From Cylicocyclus nassatus (Eukaryota > Nematoda > Chromadorea > Rhabditida > Strongylidae), in the NCBI GenBank assembly GCA_958299035.1, contig CATQJL010000316.1, positions 51,003,516 through 51,067,515 on the forward strand: a DNA stretch of 64,000 bases. Reading direction: 5' to 3'. Made by a program: the position numbers and the translations under genes. The notes under the pieces are model-generated. The model was not told the origin of the DNA, ran no database searches, and saw nothing but the letters and a program-made list of their open reading frames with translations. Of the stretch, positions 14,601-27,012 are shown in pieces. Each line of letters opens with the position of its first letter. Within the stretch, counting starts at the first letter, position 1.

Positions 14601-17600
14601 ATGTGTTTTACCTTTTATGGCATGCGGGACAGCATTTGGCATTGTGTTCTTGTTGGGAGTCACTTTTTCTCCCATTCTCAATGTAACCCCGTTCTTGGTG
14701 AGTTCTTGTCCTATTGAGGCAAGGCATCTTGTTTTAGGTCAGAAACAAAGTTTTTGCATATGTTGCATCGACAAAGAAAAGCAAGCATCACTAAACATTC
14801 CAGTCAAGCTGTTGACATGTTCGGTCACCGATTTTTGCCACTTTTGAAAAATTGCATTTCGTGCTTTTCCTAGTCCTGCAAGCCGTATTCTGCTTTCCAT
14901 AACCAAAACCATATCTCTGGAATGCCTCTGTTCTGAGTGGTTACATGGGGAAGCGTCAGTGCCTTTTTCAAGTTTTTTTTGGAGGGAAGAGAAAGTCAGA
15001 ATCATTCTGAAAAGGCTTGGCGTTAACTGCACCCTGCGAAGTAATTTCGATTTACTTTCCAAGATTTTGGCTCGCTTATAACCTCAAACAGTGAGAAAGA
15101 GTTGACAGAGGGGGGAAAGAGTTGGCGGTAGCCACGATGTTCCAAGAGTTTAATTCCAAGGCAAAGATTGATATCTGGAACATTGCAAAATTTCGATGAT
15201 TTCTAAAGTAAAAGCAAGTCATTTGCAAATTTTTCAGAGCCATGCAAACCAGTTTCAACCATTTCAAAAAATCATCGGCCGCTTCTTCCTCCTGCCCCAC
15301 GTTCCTCGCTAAACGCGGGCACAAATACATACATGGAAATTCAAACTTTGAGCTGTGTTTGAAAATTGCAAACTCCTTTCAAACTTCGCACGATAGGTAC
15401 CTCCTGAAAAGTGCAATATAAAATTATATCATGTCAGAGTATCAGAGAAAAAAATGTCTGCATTGTAATGCTCAAAACTTTCTTCCCAGTTATGCAGGAT
15501 GCGAATATTGTATGTTCAGTACCGCATGTCCTGTAGCAAAAGCGACAAACCTGTTCGTTTGTTTAGGTTCTCGCTATCAGCGTTGACGATGCTTTCTTAA
15601 TGGTGCACTCGTGGAATCGTATAGAGAAAGACGACATTTTAAGTACAAAATCGAGGCCCGACAAGATGGTTCAGGTATTTTTATTTTCAAAGCCTCAATA
15701 ATTGAGTCTATTCTTGCAAGGGGTTTCACTCCTTTCCTCTACCATGTATGGTACTTTTCCACTGCTCCAGGGTCTCCCGCACCCTTTTTCCAGTATTCTC
15801 GCGTCTCCGGCAGCGAAATTAATAAACTGCGAGATTTTGAAAATATTTTCCTGAGCCAAAGAGTGAGTGTAACATCATTGGACAATGCGCAGAGAAGACT
15901 TCTGTTCGTATGAAAACCTCATGCAAGCAAAAAAAAGACGTGAAGAAACATGGGCAGCATTTTTGAGCTTACAACTTATATACTTCTTTCTGATGACATA
16001 TGCCAATAATTTTTTAGTTCCAAATGATGGAGTAAAAAACTGCTTTTAGGTGTTGGTCGAAACAGGACCAGCGATCACGATCTCAGCGTTTACGAACATA
16101 CTAGCTTTTGCTATCGGTGCCTATTCATCGCCTCCAGAAATTCGCCTTTTCTGCATTGGCAACGCTGCATGCATCTTCATGGATATGACATATCAACGTA
16201 AAGTTCTAACCTTCTGATTTTTCAATATTTTCCACTCTTTCAATTCCAATTTTTTTAGTAACTTTCTATACCGCAGTCATGGCGCTATTCGCTGACTCCC
16301 CTAAAGCCTTTGAGGAAAAGAAGGTGCTTTATTTTTAGTTGCTTCAATATATGACGCATCAATGTCCTTATTCAGGGGCCCTCTCGCATCGAAATGATAG
16401 CCCAAGGATTTTTGCACAAATATAGCGGAATAATTGCTGACTGGAAAGCTTCGCTAGCGGTTGTGGTGCTATGGGCATTATATTTCGCGGGAGCTATAAC
16501 AGTAAGCTAATATTTTTATCTCAACACCTAAACATTATTATTGCGATTCTGTTACTGCGCTCATCGCAAAATAACCGATAATAATGTGATCGTCTCTCTA
16601 AGCAACGAAATAGTCTCGAAGTTGTTCGGGGTAAAATTGTAACCTCTTCTGAAGTTTCTGGGTTATTGTAAAATTTACTGAAAGCATAGACCGAAAGACC
16701 ATTTTGGACAGAAAATGAATCTCATCCAGGGCTCGGCACGAGGTGGCTAGATGAAAATGCAAAAAACGAAGTCCCCCTTGACTTTTGGGTATTTTTACGA
16801 AGTCCCCTTTGACCCCCCACCATATTCCCTAAAAATCCTCCAAAAAACGAAACGTCGCCAAATCGCCAATTTCGCGTGTGTTTTCGGTCACAAAAACGAA
16901 ACCCCCTTTGCTTTTCGTCCCAAAAACGATATCCAGCTTGCTTGTAAGCCACCTTGTGCCGAGCCCTGATCTCATCCGAATTTTTTAGATGGTGCATACA
17001 ATCAAAACATGAAAGATTAGAAAATGCTCAATTTTTTCGCTTAGGAGACCAATTTTATTGTTGAAAGTCGCTCTTTAGATGGAATTTGCTGATAAAACGC
17101 TTGATCCGGATGTTTTGTCAGCTATGTTTGGTCTCTTCCTTCTTTCCCCATATTTCTCTCAAATCGTATATCAGTTGAACATAGCAGGTGCGAGAGCAAA
17201 TAAAAAAGTTACAAGCTAATAAAGAATAAATTCTGAAGGAATGTCTTGGACATCCTCTCCTTTATGACTTTCAAGTTCGATTCTTACGGTGGGATATGAA
17301 CATTATCATTATTTAATACGATGATGCATTCACGAGAGATTTAGCTTCATGAAGGATGTGTGCTCTTTTTAGGGTCTATTTTTTGTAAATATCGACCTTT
17401 CATCGCAAAAAATGTTCCTGCCGGATTCGAAACTAATCAAGGTATACTAACATGTAAGAGACCACTGGTTGCTAAATGCTATTCCTTTGTTCAGATTGAC
17501 AGTATCCGAAATAGATACATGGTTCCATACTATACCTCAGCTATGGTGGTTGTCAACAATCCAGGAAATATCTCTGATCCTGAGAATGTGCGGCAGCTGC

Positions 17601-20600
17601 TTGCCATGAAGAACGCTTTTGAGACCCTTCCTGATGCTATCGGGCCTGAAAGCACCAAGTTCTTCCTCGAGTAAGCACTAAATATCTTTTACACTGGTGA
17701 AAGTTTCTTCTGAAATGATCTGCTTTGGTAGAAGTAAAAGTTCTTTACGGTCGCACAGAATAATAATATAGTTATTCTGAGATGAATCAAATTTAGCGAC
17801 TACCTCCTGTACAAGGAGTCGATTCATGAGGAGCTGGAAACGAATCCGGGTGCGGACTCAATAGAGTCGTTCTTAGGTTGGATGGAGTACTCGTTCTGGA
17901 AAGGCTTTGTAAAGCTAGAGAACACCACTGAGTGAGTTTATAATTCCGTTCCTTGAAGTTCTTTTCTATAACCTTTGCGTACAAGAAAGCAAGCTAACTG
18001 TAGCGAAATGATGAGAACTGAGAAAAAACATGGTTAGGATCAAATAATTTCTCGTGAAAAAAATTTTCTAGGGTGAACCTTTTTGATTTGGTGTGCATTT
18101 TCCGAGAAAGAATTTCAGGAGGCTATAATACACTTCTTTCTCTTTATATCAGTCAAATTGATTGATGCCCTACTTGAAAAAATGAGAATCGCTAATTTGT
18201 TGTGCATCTTTCAACCGTAGCTGTACTGGCTGTATAACACTATTAGCTTTCACAAGTCATGCAAAAAACTGGAAAGAAAACGTAACTTTTTCGCCTCAAC
18301 GAATTCGCTTGGTTTGGTATTTTGGAGGAAGAAAATCCACAGTTGTTCAAATTTAAATCAGCGCTGGCATATTGCGACATACAAACCAATTAGGAGCACT
18401 AGTATTATAAAACTTCGTTTGCTAAAAATATTTATAAGGTGCCGTGCTGATTTCAATTTTGGCTTCGGTTTCATGACCCACTCTTGCTAAATGGAAATTT
18501 GGGCCAGTTGGATGTCCTTGCGAATGGTTATGATTATCACGACTTTTAGACATTCTAGATCTATGACTTGCAAGATATTCAACATTACCATCATTTATTT
18601 CTTACCTACTCATACATCAAATGCTTTCAGTGGTCTTACTGCTTCGAAATTCATGTTTATCACCGGCTATCATGGTCAACACCTGGTTTCATGGGTCGAA
18701 AAAGGACACCTTCTCAAGGCGCTGCGGGATCAAGTTGATCGCTTCGGAAGGTACGTGCAAAGATCACATTTTGGTCGCTCTCCATTTTCGCTTGCACGAT
18801 TGCAAATCAGTGACTTGTTTGTTAAAATCAAATTATATACAGGCAGTTCAACGCCACAGTATTCTCCGACGATGCATTCTACATCGACCTTCTTGAGGTG
18901 TGTTTGCGCCGTCGCGAATGCAAAAAAATTATTCTGAGTGCCTTTCAAGGCCATACCGACAATAACCTGGCAATCTGGGCTAGCGACCTTCGTCTGCGTC
19001 ATCATCGTCTGTGCAATGTTCATCAACCACTTTGCCACGATCTTCATCGTGTCGACAGCAATTTTGGCCACCTGCATAGGTAAGAAGAAGTTCCGCAATT
19101 ACGGATTCTACCTTCTACTTGACACTTGGAGAACTTAACTTTCAGGAGTGTTCGGGTATACATCACTGCTCGGTGTAACTCTGGACCCAATTGTGATGTC
19201 AATCGCGATTATGTGCATTGGCTTCAGCGTTGACATCCCAGCTCACGTCTCCTTCCATTACCATGCAGCTCGTACGTAATTCAAATTATAAGAAACAAAA
19301 GTATATCACGAAAATGGCCACATTATCACAATTGGCGAGATTTGCGTCCCGCCTTATAGCCTTTCATGTGGATTGCGATACTAACGGAATTTCTTTGTAT
19401 GCCTGGGCACAAGAAAAATACTGTGAGGCGATATGTTCATTCAGCCTATGCAACTTTACCACATTTACCCTCAGTGACCCCGAGAAGATTTTTTGGGTGG
19501 GAAGGTGGAGAGGTGGGGAGGCGGAGGAGTAAGAGCGGGCAGACGTCCTACGAAATTTTTCTAGGTTTTGTGAGTCTCCAAAATTCTTGCGGGTTTGTAA
19601 CCTCCAAGTATGATGGAAAGGAGGCGGGGAGGTATGCTCCTCAAAAGAAACTTCCACGAAGCTATTATGAATTTTTGCAAACTTTTGACAGCTATTTTCA
19701 ATTCCTTTCAAGTGAAGAAAGTCATTCGCATATTTTACCCATGCAGATCGCCCTCTTCCGCAGTTGCCACTCTCTATTAGTCGTGTCAAATTCACCTAGC
19801 GACCCAAACCCCTAAGGACATATGAAGGCTAAAAAATAAAAAGCTTCACCTGTAGTGTTCGTTAGTTTGGGGAGAAAAGTTCACTTCCGAGGCAGCGATC
19901 TTTGCCAAACGAAATACTCTTGTGTGGTTTATAACACTTTGAATACAATATGGAAATTTACCTCAGAATAGAAGTGACAGAGCCAACAATCTCTATTTGC
20001 TGCGGTCTACAGTGTTTTGGCATAATGATGATACAGAACTTTTCAGGTTTGCATACAATCAAGAAAGAAATCAGCACAACGTCAACTTGTAGCTCAGACT
20101 CAACAAGCACGGTGGATGGGCCCAACTTCAGAGCAAGGTCAGCTTAATTTCAAAGACGAATACTATTTCACAACATTATTTCCAACACAACTTATTTTTG
20201 AAAGTTTCGTACAAAAACACATCTTCTTCAACTCTCGAGCGAAGGCGTGTGTCATCACTAGTTCATCGTAGATGGTTGTGCGACATAAGACTTTCCCATC
20301 CCATCTCCACAGATCCCGCTGCGCGCTTCTTAGTTGGAGAAGAGTTAAGAAAGTTAATTTCCATGGTACATTCTAATATCATCTTTTAAGTTTTATCTTT
20401 CCAATATTCTGCAATTGTAATAGGTTGGCATGGAAGTTCGTTCGAATCATTTTCAAAAAATCATTAGTGCTTACTTCACAAGAAATTTGCACAATTCCAA
20501 CTATATCTGAGAGTGGAAATAATGCGCTTTACGACAACTTCTGTACTACTTTCCAACAAGCAAACACTGAAGAGGCAGAAGTTGTTGAGAAAATTACCGA

Positions 20601-22427
20601 AATTTCTTTCCCGTGCGAAGCTGCCCAAAATCTGAAGCTTGCACTAAAAATCGGAGCAGTTGTTGTTTTGAGTCTTATGGCCGGTTTCTTCTAAGAGGAA
20701 ACTTTGTGCTGATTGAGCGCTTTTATCAAAAGCTGAGTTTTCGAGAAAATTGCCAGAAAAGTCAAAACTGCCTTTGTATTGCTCGACAAGTGTTCCACTT
20801 TCACAGCAAGTTCCAAATTTTTGGTAACCTAAGCAGAAAAATCAAAATTTGAGTAATTCTCTTTTACAGCTTTTCTGCAGTGTTTGCGTACAGAAAGTCT
20901 TTCAAGGCTATTGCAAAGGATATGATTTGGTCTTTGAGGAGAAGTTATAATTGTGCAGTTTCTTTGAAAACGTAGGAAGTTATGAATTTTGGAAAAAGGT
21001 GTGAACGGCCTTTCGGCCAACCTAATGCAACATCAAGGCTAAGACCTTGCCCAGCGGACCCAAGCTTTCGCGCTTTATGCTGAATAATGTTCGTGTTGTC
21101 CCTTACATACGCATGAAAATACTCGTAGAATATTCCTAATGCCATTATAGTGCACATATTGCATTTCAATCAATTAGTTCGGAGCTTTGCTCCTCCACTA
21201 TATTTAACCAGACCGGTGTACATTTGATTCTTCCAAAAAAGAACAAAGCGATACGCCGCTTACCAGCTCTTACCCAGCTTTCCAAATTTACCTATAATAA
21301 ATTGTCACTGAGTAAACCACTTTGTAGAGTACTCGTTCTGTTCGTTTCAAATCGGATGTTGTTTTTTGAGCAGTGAACTTATCAAACGTACAAGTGTTGA
21401 ACGTTTTAAACCCATTTCCTTTGCAGTTTTATTGGTTCGCAAAAGCACCTTCTGTCTACAAATCACTATTTTCAGATTACAACACACACTGTGCTCAGTT
21501 GGTTTTCCAGTCGTTCAAGCCGGTCTTTCTTCTATTTTATGTGCGCTGCCACTTGCATTCGTTCCTTTGTACATGGCACAGGTGACGACAAGTTCTTAGT
21601 CTCATTTTGACTACAGTTTGTGCAGCAATAATTTTTGAAGGCTATAAATTGCTCAAGGAGTGCTAGTACGGCAGGAACACCATAAATTCAAGAATCAGCA
21701 AACTTTAGCAAACATCAATCGCTGTACGATAAAAAGCATAATGACGTAACAAAGCGACTAGTTCGCAAGAACCTGCTTTTGAATTTCTTTTATAGTTACA
21801 ATCGTTCAGTAATCGTGAACATTTCCATCCCAGGAGGAAGTGAAACTTTTCTTGCGGTGTGGCTTTAGGTAAAGATGGAAGAGTCGAACTTGTTAGGTGG
21901 TACCTTAGGAATGAGCACAGTAAGTCAAAAAAGTTTCTAAACAGTAGGTATCTAGAAGCTGAAAACTATTAGACAAAGTGAATTAAATAGTTTTTTTTGT
22001 GGCAGTTAACTCATTTTTGAGAGGGGGAAGTCCCTATTCGATTTTTTTCTGATTGGTACTGAATAAATCGGACACAATTTAAACATTGAGACAATCAGAG
22101 TTTTCCGAACTTCGCAGCTTTTAGTCTCGATAAATAAAACTGGACAGCAAGTTTTTCCAACAACAAAAAAAACACCACTACCGCCGTAACACTCAATAAA
22201 ATAAAAAATTTTATGTCCGCGCAAAAAACGGCTGTAGTACTCAACAAACTAAGTATGAACTCTCATTTTAGGTGTTCGCCCTGGCCATGGTGATGTGTAT
22301 CTCCTTCTCCCTGATCCACGGCGTTGTCGTGCTACCAGCTATGTTCTGCCTTCATGACCGTATCTCTACCATGTCTCGTCTCTGTGTTTCTCATCTACAA
22401 AGCCGGAGGCGATGTGCTCCTGCCTAA
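5617..22427 (+). CDS. Patched-related (PTR) sterol-sensing-domain membrane protein, 23 exons
   Basis: Exons: 5617-5756, 5828-5897, 10182-10286, 11495-11614, 11689-11793, 11849-12000, 14115-14173, 14394-14524, 14581-14697, 15567-15674, 16050-16197, 16259-16323, 16376-16501, 17373-17441, 17495-17670, 17797-17931, 18631-18750, 18843-18897, 18950-19079, 19146-19271, 20047-20137, 21476-21581, 22272-22427. All phases match; the total is 870 codons including TAA (869 aa). The ATG lies three bases after a TTTCAG acceptor, suggesting spliced-leader trans-splicing. The layout is that of RND-type PTR proteins: TM1 (about residues 25-45); a first extracellular domain with FDEFCRGFC and [11 protein letters not shown]; a sterol-sensing domain with [33 protein letters not shown] and SWNRI; a second half with [33 protein letters not shown] and a last TM ending VVLPAMF. 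Nematode PTRs act in cuticle/moulting and lipid trafficking; which PTR this is cannot be decided. In TM4 the usual glycine before V-D-D is serine (AISVDD), while the second GxxxD motif (GFSVD) is kept. Introns 2 and 6 are swollen by repeats. Confidence 0.92.
9105..9190. repeat. Short near-perfect hairpin in intron 2 of the PTR gene
   Basis: Two arms containing GCGGCCATACGCGATCTGGC and its complement meet with almost no loop near 9150. Flanking AATTTTCTCC / GGAGAAAT extends the symmetry. It may be a tiny MITE; no target duplication was identified. Confidence 0.6.
10665..10871. mobile_element. hAT-type MITE copy (CAGGGCTCGGCAC family), intron 3 of the PTR gene
   Basis: Terminal inverted repeats read AGGGCTCGGCACGAGCTGG on the left and the same with minor differences on the right. 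Flanking GTAACAAC and GTAACGCA suggest a decayed 8-bp duplication. Internal sequence includes TTTCGTACGAAGTCCC, shared with the 63.1 kb copy. No transposase is encoded. The better-preserved sister at 16727 supports the classification. Confidence 0.7.
12183..14033. mobile_element. 1.85 kb fold-back element with terminal GCGGGATTT minisatellite, intron 6 of the PTR gene
   Basis: Arms of roughly 740 bp run 12183-12920 and 13280-14033 and are inverted copies. Both ends begin TCATACANTTGCAGCGG. Just inside each end is a tandem array of about 9-12 bp units of the form GCGGGATTTGCGGGATTC. The spacer (about 12960-13270) contains another insertion with an inner hairpin (13035-13060 pairing with 13071-13098) and an RTE-like LINE tail (about 13085-13263). 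No transposase and no clear target duplication were seen. It lies within one intron and leaves both neighbouring splice phases intact. Confidence 0.8.
16727..16968. mobile_element. hAT-type MITE with 8-bp target duplication, intron 13 of the PTR gene
   Basis: Both ends read CAGGGCTCGGCACRAGGTGG inward. The flanking 8 bp ATCTCATC is present on each side (16719-16726 and 16969-16976). CAGGG termini with 8-bp duplications are the hAT signature. The 242 bp element is non-coding, and the exact duplication implies a fairly recent insertion. Confidence 0.85.
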
Positions 22428-22614
22428 ATTCGTCTCTTTCATTCTTCTATTTCTCAGCTGTATACATATTATGCCTTATACTGAAACGGGTCTATTGTTT
22501 TGTGATAAATCATTTTTTGCAGTATTGAGATTTGTTTCTCTAGGGAGATTTATACTAGAAAGGAAGGAGCACAGTGTAGGAAGTGCATCAAGAACAGCTG
22601 TTATGCTTGTCTCT
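22428..22614. other. Convergent 3' intergenic gap
   Basis: This 187 bp spacer separates the stop codons of the PTR gene (plus) and the collagen gene (minus). It must hold both 3' UTR starts, so the two transcripts may overlap. No canonical AATAAA is obvious within it for the plus strand. Confidence 0.5.
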
Positions 22615-23686
22615 TCAAAGGTTGGATGTGCGGGGTGGGCATGGGCAGTAGGCTGCATCAGACCCAGGTGCTCCGTTAGTTCCTGCGGCTCCTGCTTGTC
22701 CGTGTGTACCAGGCGATCCATCTCTGCCAGGAGGCCCTGCGGGACCTGCTGGGCCTGGTGCTCCTGTTGAACTGCTACCGTCCTGAAATGTTAGACATAA
22801 TCAGTTGCTCTAAGGGTGCGTAAACAAAGTGTGCTGATACTTGCAAGCAGTATGAGATATACTGCAAAAGCTACTTATAATTCAATTCTTAAAAAAAGGC
22901 CTTACCTGTCCCGGATGTCCGGGAGCACCAGGTGCGCCAGGAGCTCCTGCTGGTCCTGGTTGATTGATCTGTCTTGTGCCAGGTTCTCCAGGTGCTCCGG
23001 GAGTTCCATCGGCTCCTGGACTACCATTGCTACCAGGAGCTCCCGGTGGACCAGCGGGACCGGGTGCACCAGCGCTTCCTGCGGTTCCATCAGATCCAGC
23101 ATTTCCAGGTGGACCAGCGGGTCCGGGACCGCCATCCGGCCCTGGGGGTCCAGGTGGGCCGGCTGGGCATTTGATGCAAGAGGTAGGCACCCCGGATGGA
23201 GCAGAATATCCAACACCTCCATGTCCACCATCCTTTCCCGGGAGACCGGGTACTCCATCTTCTCCTGGGTGTCCTGGTGGCCCATGTGGGCCTGGTGGGC
23301 ACCCGGTAGCAGCTGGCGCGCATTGGCATTCTGTCAAAGTTGAATTGTAAATTCTTTGAACAGAATGCATTTTCAAGCAGGATGTTACCCGATGACTGCC
23401 TCTTGCTTCTGGTAATGTATCTCTCGAAGATGGCTGGTCGCTCAACTCTTCCGTTCATGGAAGTCATCATCTCACTCCACGCATCGTCTGCCATATCCTG
23501 AACAAGCGAACTTGGAAATAGGCTTCGTTGGTGGGTTCTCACCTTGAACTGCTGCAGATCCATTTTGATCTCGTCCTGGAAGGCGGTGATATCGTAGAGC
23601 ATCAATACCGTAGATGTTATTGCTGTCAAAGCTGCGACAGCGGCCGAAGCCGACACTACTTGGACGATCGTGTGCACATACAGCAT
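22615..23686 (-). CDS. Nematode cuticle collagen, four exons
   Basis: Exons on the minus strand: 23686-23543, 23497-23389, 23330-22906, 22782-22615; 282 codons including TGA, phases consistent. The product (281 aa) has an N-terminal hydrophobic segment that serves as a signal or type II anchor ([19 protein letters not shown], near residues 4-22). The conserved non-collagenous block follows (AWSEMM), then an R-S-K-R subtilisin-type processing site at about residue 80. Next come a cysteine knot segment (CQCAP...GCPPG), two Gly-X-Y blocks separated by CIKCPAGPP, a further Gly-X-Y block, and the tail AYCPCPPR. That arrangement is the standard cuticle collagen plan: secreted by hypodermis, trimerised, crosslinked in the extracellular cuticle. 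A TTTTAG acceptor 36 bp upstream of the ATG is a plausible trans-splice site; an in-frame TAA just behind it supports this start. Which col/dpy/rol subgroup it belongs to is not resolved. Confidence 0.95.
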
Positions 23687-23719
23687 CTTGTTGGTTCGCC
23701 AAACAAGAGGTTTCGATTA

Positions 23720-24100
23720 CCTAAAATGTTCCACTATGTTACTCAATACTGTATATGATAGCGAGACAAAGGCAATAGCGATCACCATCGGCTGCGCAAC
23801 AGCTTTATATGCATCGCTGACAACTGGTATCATTGCCTTCTGCTAGCAAACGGGGTCTTCGGTCAAGTTTGCGCCTTGTTATCGACACAATTGATGCGTG
23901 TTTATTCGCGGTATCACGCAAGATCCATGTAATCCGAAGATGCTTATGTACATGGATCAAACACTACGGAGTCTGGCGTGATAGTACAGGTTGTTCTGAA
24001 AATTCTGGTCTTATAGGTTCTTCGTTTTAAAAAGTTATTCTTTTTTACAATTCACAGTTTTGGACGGTCTGATCTCGCTAGCTTGAACGAATTAATGACT
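23720..24100. other. Probable promoter region of the collagen gene
   Basis: This lies upstream of the minus-strand collagen. No specific motif could be assigned and no other gene is supported here. Confidence 0.3.
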
Positions 24101-24101
24101 A

Positions 24102-24599
24102 TTAGGTTGGCTCGAAAGTTCTCGGAGTTCATTGCATTTAGACAAAGTTTTTGTTTGGATTTAAGCCCTGATTGGGACATGCTGCATACCATAAGATAGA
24201 GGAGAGCGAGCTCTACAGAACTATGGTAAGCAGAAGCAACATCATTGTTTTCTCTGAAAAATCGGGCGAAAATTCCAAAACATAGGATTTTGACCCAACC
24301 CAGATCTCCAACTTCTACAAACATCTTGAAATCCCCACATGCTTCAATTTATAGCACAAACATACTTATATGCTTACAAGCACAGTTTGTGCGGAATTTG
24401 AGCTTCAACAACAAGAAAAACGAGATGATTGAAAAGTGGCAAACTCCACCCTCATAGTCCTAGGCTCCTCCCACTTGCTTAGATATCAGCTACGGCGAGG
24501 GAGAGTACAACTACAAATTTTCGAGAATGTATATGCATTGGGTTTCGAGAAATAGCAAATTTATTCTGAAAATGTCCCAGAACTTTCGAGCGAACCTAA
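24102..24599. mobile_element. mariner-type MITE (TA-flanked)
   Basis: The ends read TTAGGTTSGCTCGAAAGTTCT inward, with TA outside each end (24100-24101 and 24600-24601). TTAGGTTG-type termini and TA duplications are typical of the Tc1/mariner superfamily. The element is 498 bp and has no transposase ORF. Confidence 0.8.
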
Positions 24600-25250
24600 T
24601 ATTATGGGGATGATATGCCTTCAAGACGAGAGGGAGAAGCAAAATCGAAAAGAACTTCACAAGGTGTTTTCTAGAACCGTCCATTGATATGGAGCTCCAA
24701 AGAAGGGCTTGAGAGACGTGAAGCCCAAAGTCCGAAGGGTATTCTGTGGCCAAAACAAATCATGTAGTCTTTGCGTAGAAACTTTTGTGAGAGATCCCGC
24801 CTCGCGCGCAATTTTGCTTCTTTGATCCCTTCCTTTTTTCTTGCTTGTGACGAACAAAAAGAGGTAATCGGGTGGTAGTCTCTGCTTGCCTTTGCCAAAC
24901 AAGAGTAGTGCACAACACTAACAAATTTTACTTAGGTGATCTCGTAAGAGCCTAGCTGGCGAACCCGATCGCTCCTTAGATGCCATTTTTTTGTAAATAG
25001 GCCCCTTGATAGTCGGTCTACTGCCTTCACAGCCGACAGAAGTCTTCAGGCAGCTGTGACTGAACAAGTGATATTCTTGATCGGCCTTCGAAAGAAGCTC
25101 GCTACAGCCAGGCTGAGCTATCTTCTAACCCTGTTGTTCTTCCCTCATAATTCAAATATTCTCATCCCAATCCATCCATAATCCGGCATGTTGCGGCCAA
25201 CATATTCGTCAAAATCTTGTTATACCCTTCCCCACTGAAGGGTTGTTTCA

Positions 25251-25348
25251 TACTGCAGTCGCTGCAGCGACTGGTGTCAAATCGGCACAGGCAAAAGATA
25301 TCGATCGATTGACTGCCGTTGCTGCAGCGACTGCAGTATGAAACAACT
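25251..25348. repeat. Small hairpin element with GCTGCAG-rich arms
   Basis: Arms GTTGTTTCATACTGCAGTCG and its inverse face each other across about 40 bp. The weaker flanking symmetry (CCACTGAAGG / TCGAAGTGG) may mark the ends. It is non-coding. Confidence 0.65.
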
Positions 25349-25349
25349 C

Positions 25350-26010
25350 GAAGTGGCAGGAAACTATAGATACACTAAACTACACTTTGTCATACGCTCC
25401 TTAAGTAGTCGGTCAATGTCCTTACATAAGCTGCATCCACTCCATGGCCGAGAAAGGTTGGCGGTTTTGACGCTGTCAAAGGCGTAGTTGATGAAAGTAA
25501 CGAGAGGCGCGGTATCAGCAGACTTTGATGTCTCTCGAGACTGTATGAATGTGGTTTCAGGCAGCAATTCTTAGCAAAAATAGCTTATCCTTGGGGGGGG
25601 GGGCTGAGTTCTTGTCCTTGATTGCGAGCGACGGCAGTTCTCATGGAAAGCTCACACAATACGCACAACAGGTAAATTAAACGTATGAGAGGTGTTCTAT
25701 TTGTCCTCTCTGAAGACAGAATGGTCTCTAAATTTTAGCATCAAGAGTCTTATCCTAGTAAAGACAGGATGTTAGCTGGCAGAAGCTCAACAGAAAAATG
25801 ATCTAGTCCTGGAAGCATGATTGTCGTCATGACCTGGATCGCAGTCGTCAGCGGTGAGAGTCCGTGGTGATACTTCTCCAACGAAACAACGGTAGTTAGC
25901 ACGGTCGCCGTAGAGTGGAAGGTGTAGAGAGATTATTCGCGATAGTTTCCACTCTATGTGGGGATAAGTCGGGATTCTCTTGAAAGCGCCGTCCACCCTA
26001 AGTTGAGGGT
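25350..26010. other. Intergenic, no supported gene
   Basis: Short open frames without recognisable motifs. A G run occurs at about 25594-25603. Nothing else could be supported. Confidence 0.4.
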
Positions 26011-26015
26011 CTTAA

Positions 26016-26359
26016 AGGCAGCGTTCAGGCAGATCTGGACCTATGGGGATCTTGCGTGAAAAGTAATTTTGGGGCCCTAACTAAGGCACTGCTCAAGCGG
26101 TAGCGCGGATGGTGCTCTAACGGCTGAGATATTCCCCTCGAAACTGGACCCCGCGATCGTACGCATGGATTCGTGGTAGTTTCGCGCCAGGAACCACGCT
26201 TTGCGCTATCAAATACGGTCGCGAGGTCCAGTTTCGAGGGGAACATCTCAACCGTTAGAGCACTACCTGAGCTGCCGGTTGGGCAGTGGCTTAGTTAGGG
26301 CCCCAAAACTACTATCCACGTGAGATCCCCATGTGTCCAGACTTGCCTGGACGCTGCCT
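26016..26359. mobile_element. piggyBac-type MITE copy 2 (TTAA-flanked)
   Basis: Ends read AGGCAGCGT(T/C)CAGGC inward, with TTAA at 26012-26015 and 26360-26363. Subterminal arms (GGGGCCCTAACTAAG near 26075 and 26295) extend the fold-back over most of its 344 bp. It is very similar in layout to the copy at 28214. Confidence 0.8.
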
Positions 26360-26699
26360 TTAAGCTTTTAACAGCATGTGATAAAAGAGGCCCCTATCAA
26401 GCTAATGCCCAAGTCGCGGCGCAAAATGTCGCTTCGGGAGCAGCGAGAAAATCGCTCCGGAACAACAAAGATGCACGAGAACCCCCAGACGGCACCGCCC
26501 TCCCCATCCATGAACGCCCATCCCTGCGCGTCCAGTCAATCACCGTTCCGGAAAGCCGGCCTGCGGGTTCTCCTGAACGGGGATTGTTGGAATCTTCGCG
26601 GATACTTGTCTTCATATTCGGAATCAGGGACATGAGAAGTCCCCGGAACGATCAAAACATGGAAGTCGAGAATCGGGTGGGACGGTATACTTGGGACCG

Positions 26700-26950
26700 A
26701 ATTGAATGACTATTCAATCATTTGAATAGATCATTCGAATGCGAATGATTCGAAAAATCGTATATGCGAAAATCTGAGATTTCGAATGAAATTCGAAACT
26801 CAAATATTCAAAATTTTCAGTTTTCGAATATATTCGATGTCCGAATATTCTAAAATCTCAACTTTCGAATCTTATTCGAAAGTCAAATAGTCAATGGTCA
26901 CATTCGATCATTCGACGGTTATCGAATATTCAAATATTCGGTGACCGTCG
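26700..26950. repeat. TTCGAATATTC-rich low-complexity block 1
   Basis: Dense irregular repetition of TTCGAATA, ATTCGAAA and related palindromic octamers, with no fixed period. Four similar blocks occur at 30240, 31645, 45966 and 46310. Unlike a regular satellite the units are interspersed with variants. Confidence 0.7.
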
Positions 26951-27012
26951 AATGATGGAACTCCATAAGCATAGCACGTCACTTCAGAGTTTCTGTCAGC
27001 CACAACCCTTAA

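Noticed and set aside
17079..17187. Possible PTR exon starting [11 protein letters not shown]
   Set aside because: The neighbouring exons 16376-16501 and 17373-17441 join in phase and give the expected PTR sequence without it; including it breaks the downstream frame.
20425..20694. 89-codon open frame in a PTR intron
   Set aside because: The flanking exons 20137 and 21476 already agree in phase (AG|A), and the translation does not resemble a PTR loop.
22882..23350. Long plus-strand open frames rich in Gly/Pro over the collagen
   Set aside because: They are antisense shadows of the minus-strand Gly-X-Y repeats.
26085..26130. tRNA-like stretch (CAAGCGGTAGCGCGGATGG)
   Set aside because: It is inside a TTAA-flanked MITE with an inverted partner, and no cloverleaf with an anticodon arm could be formed.
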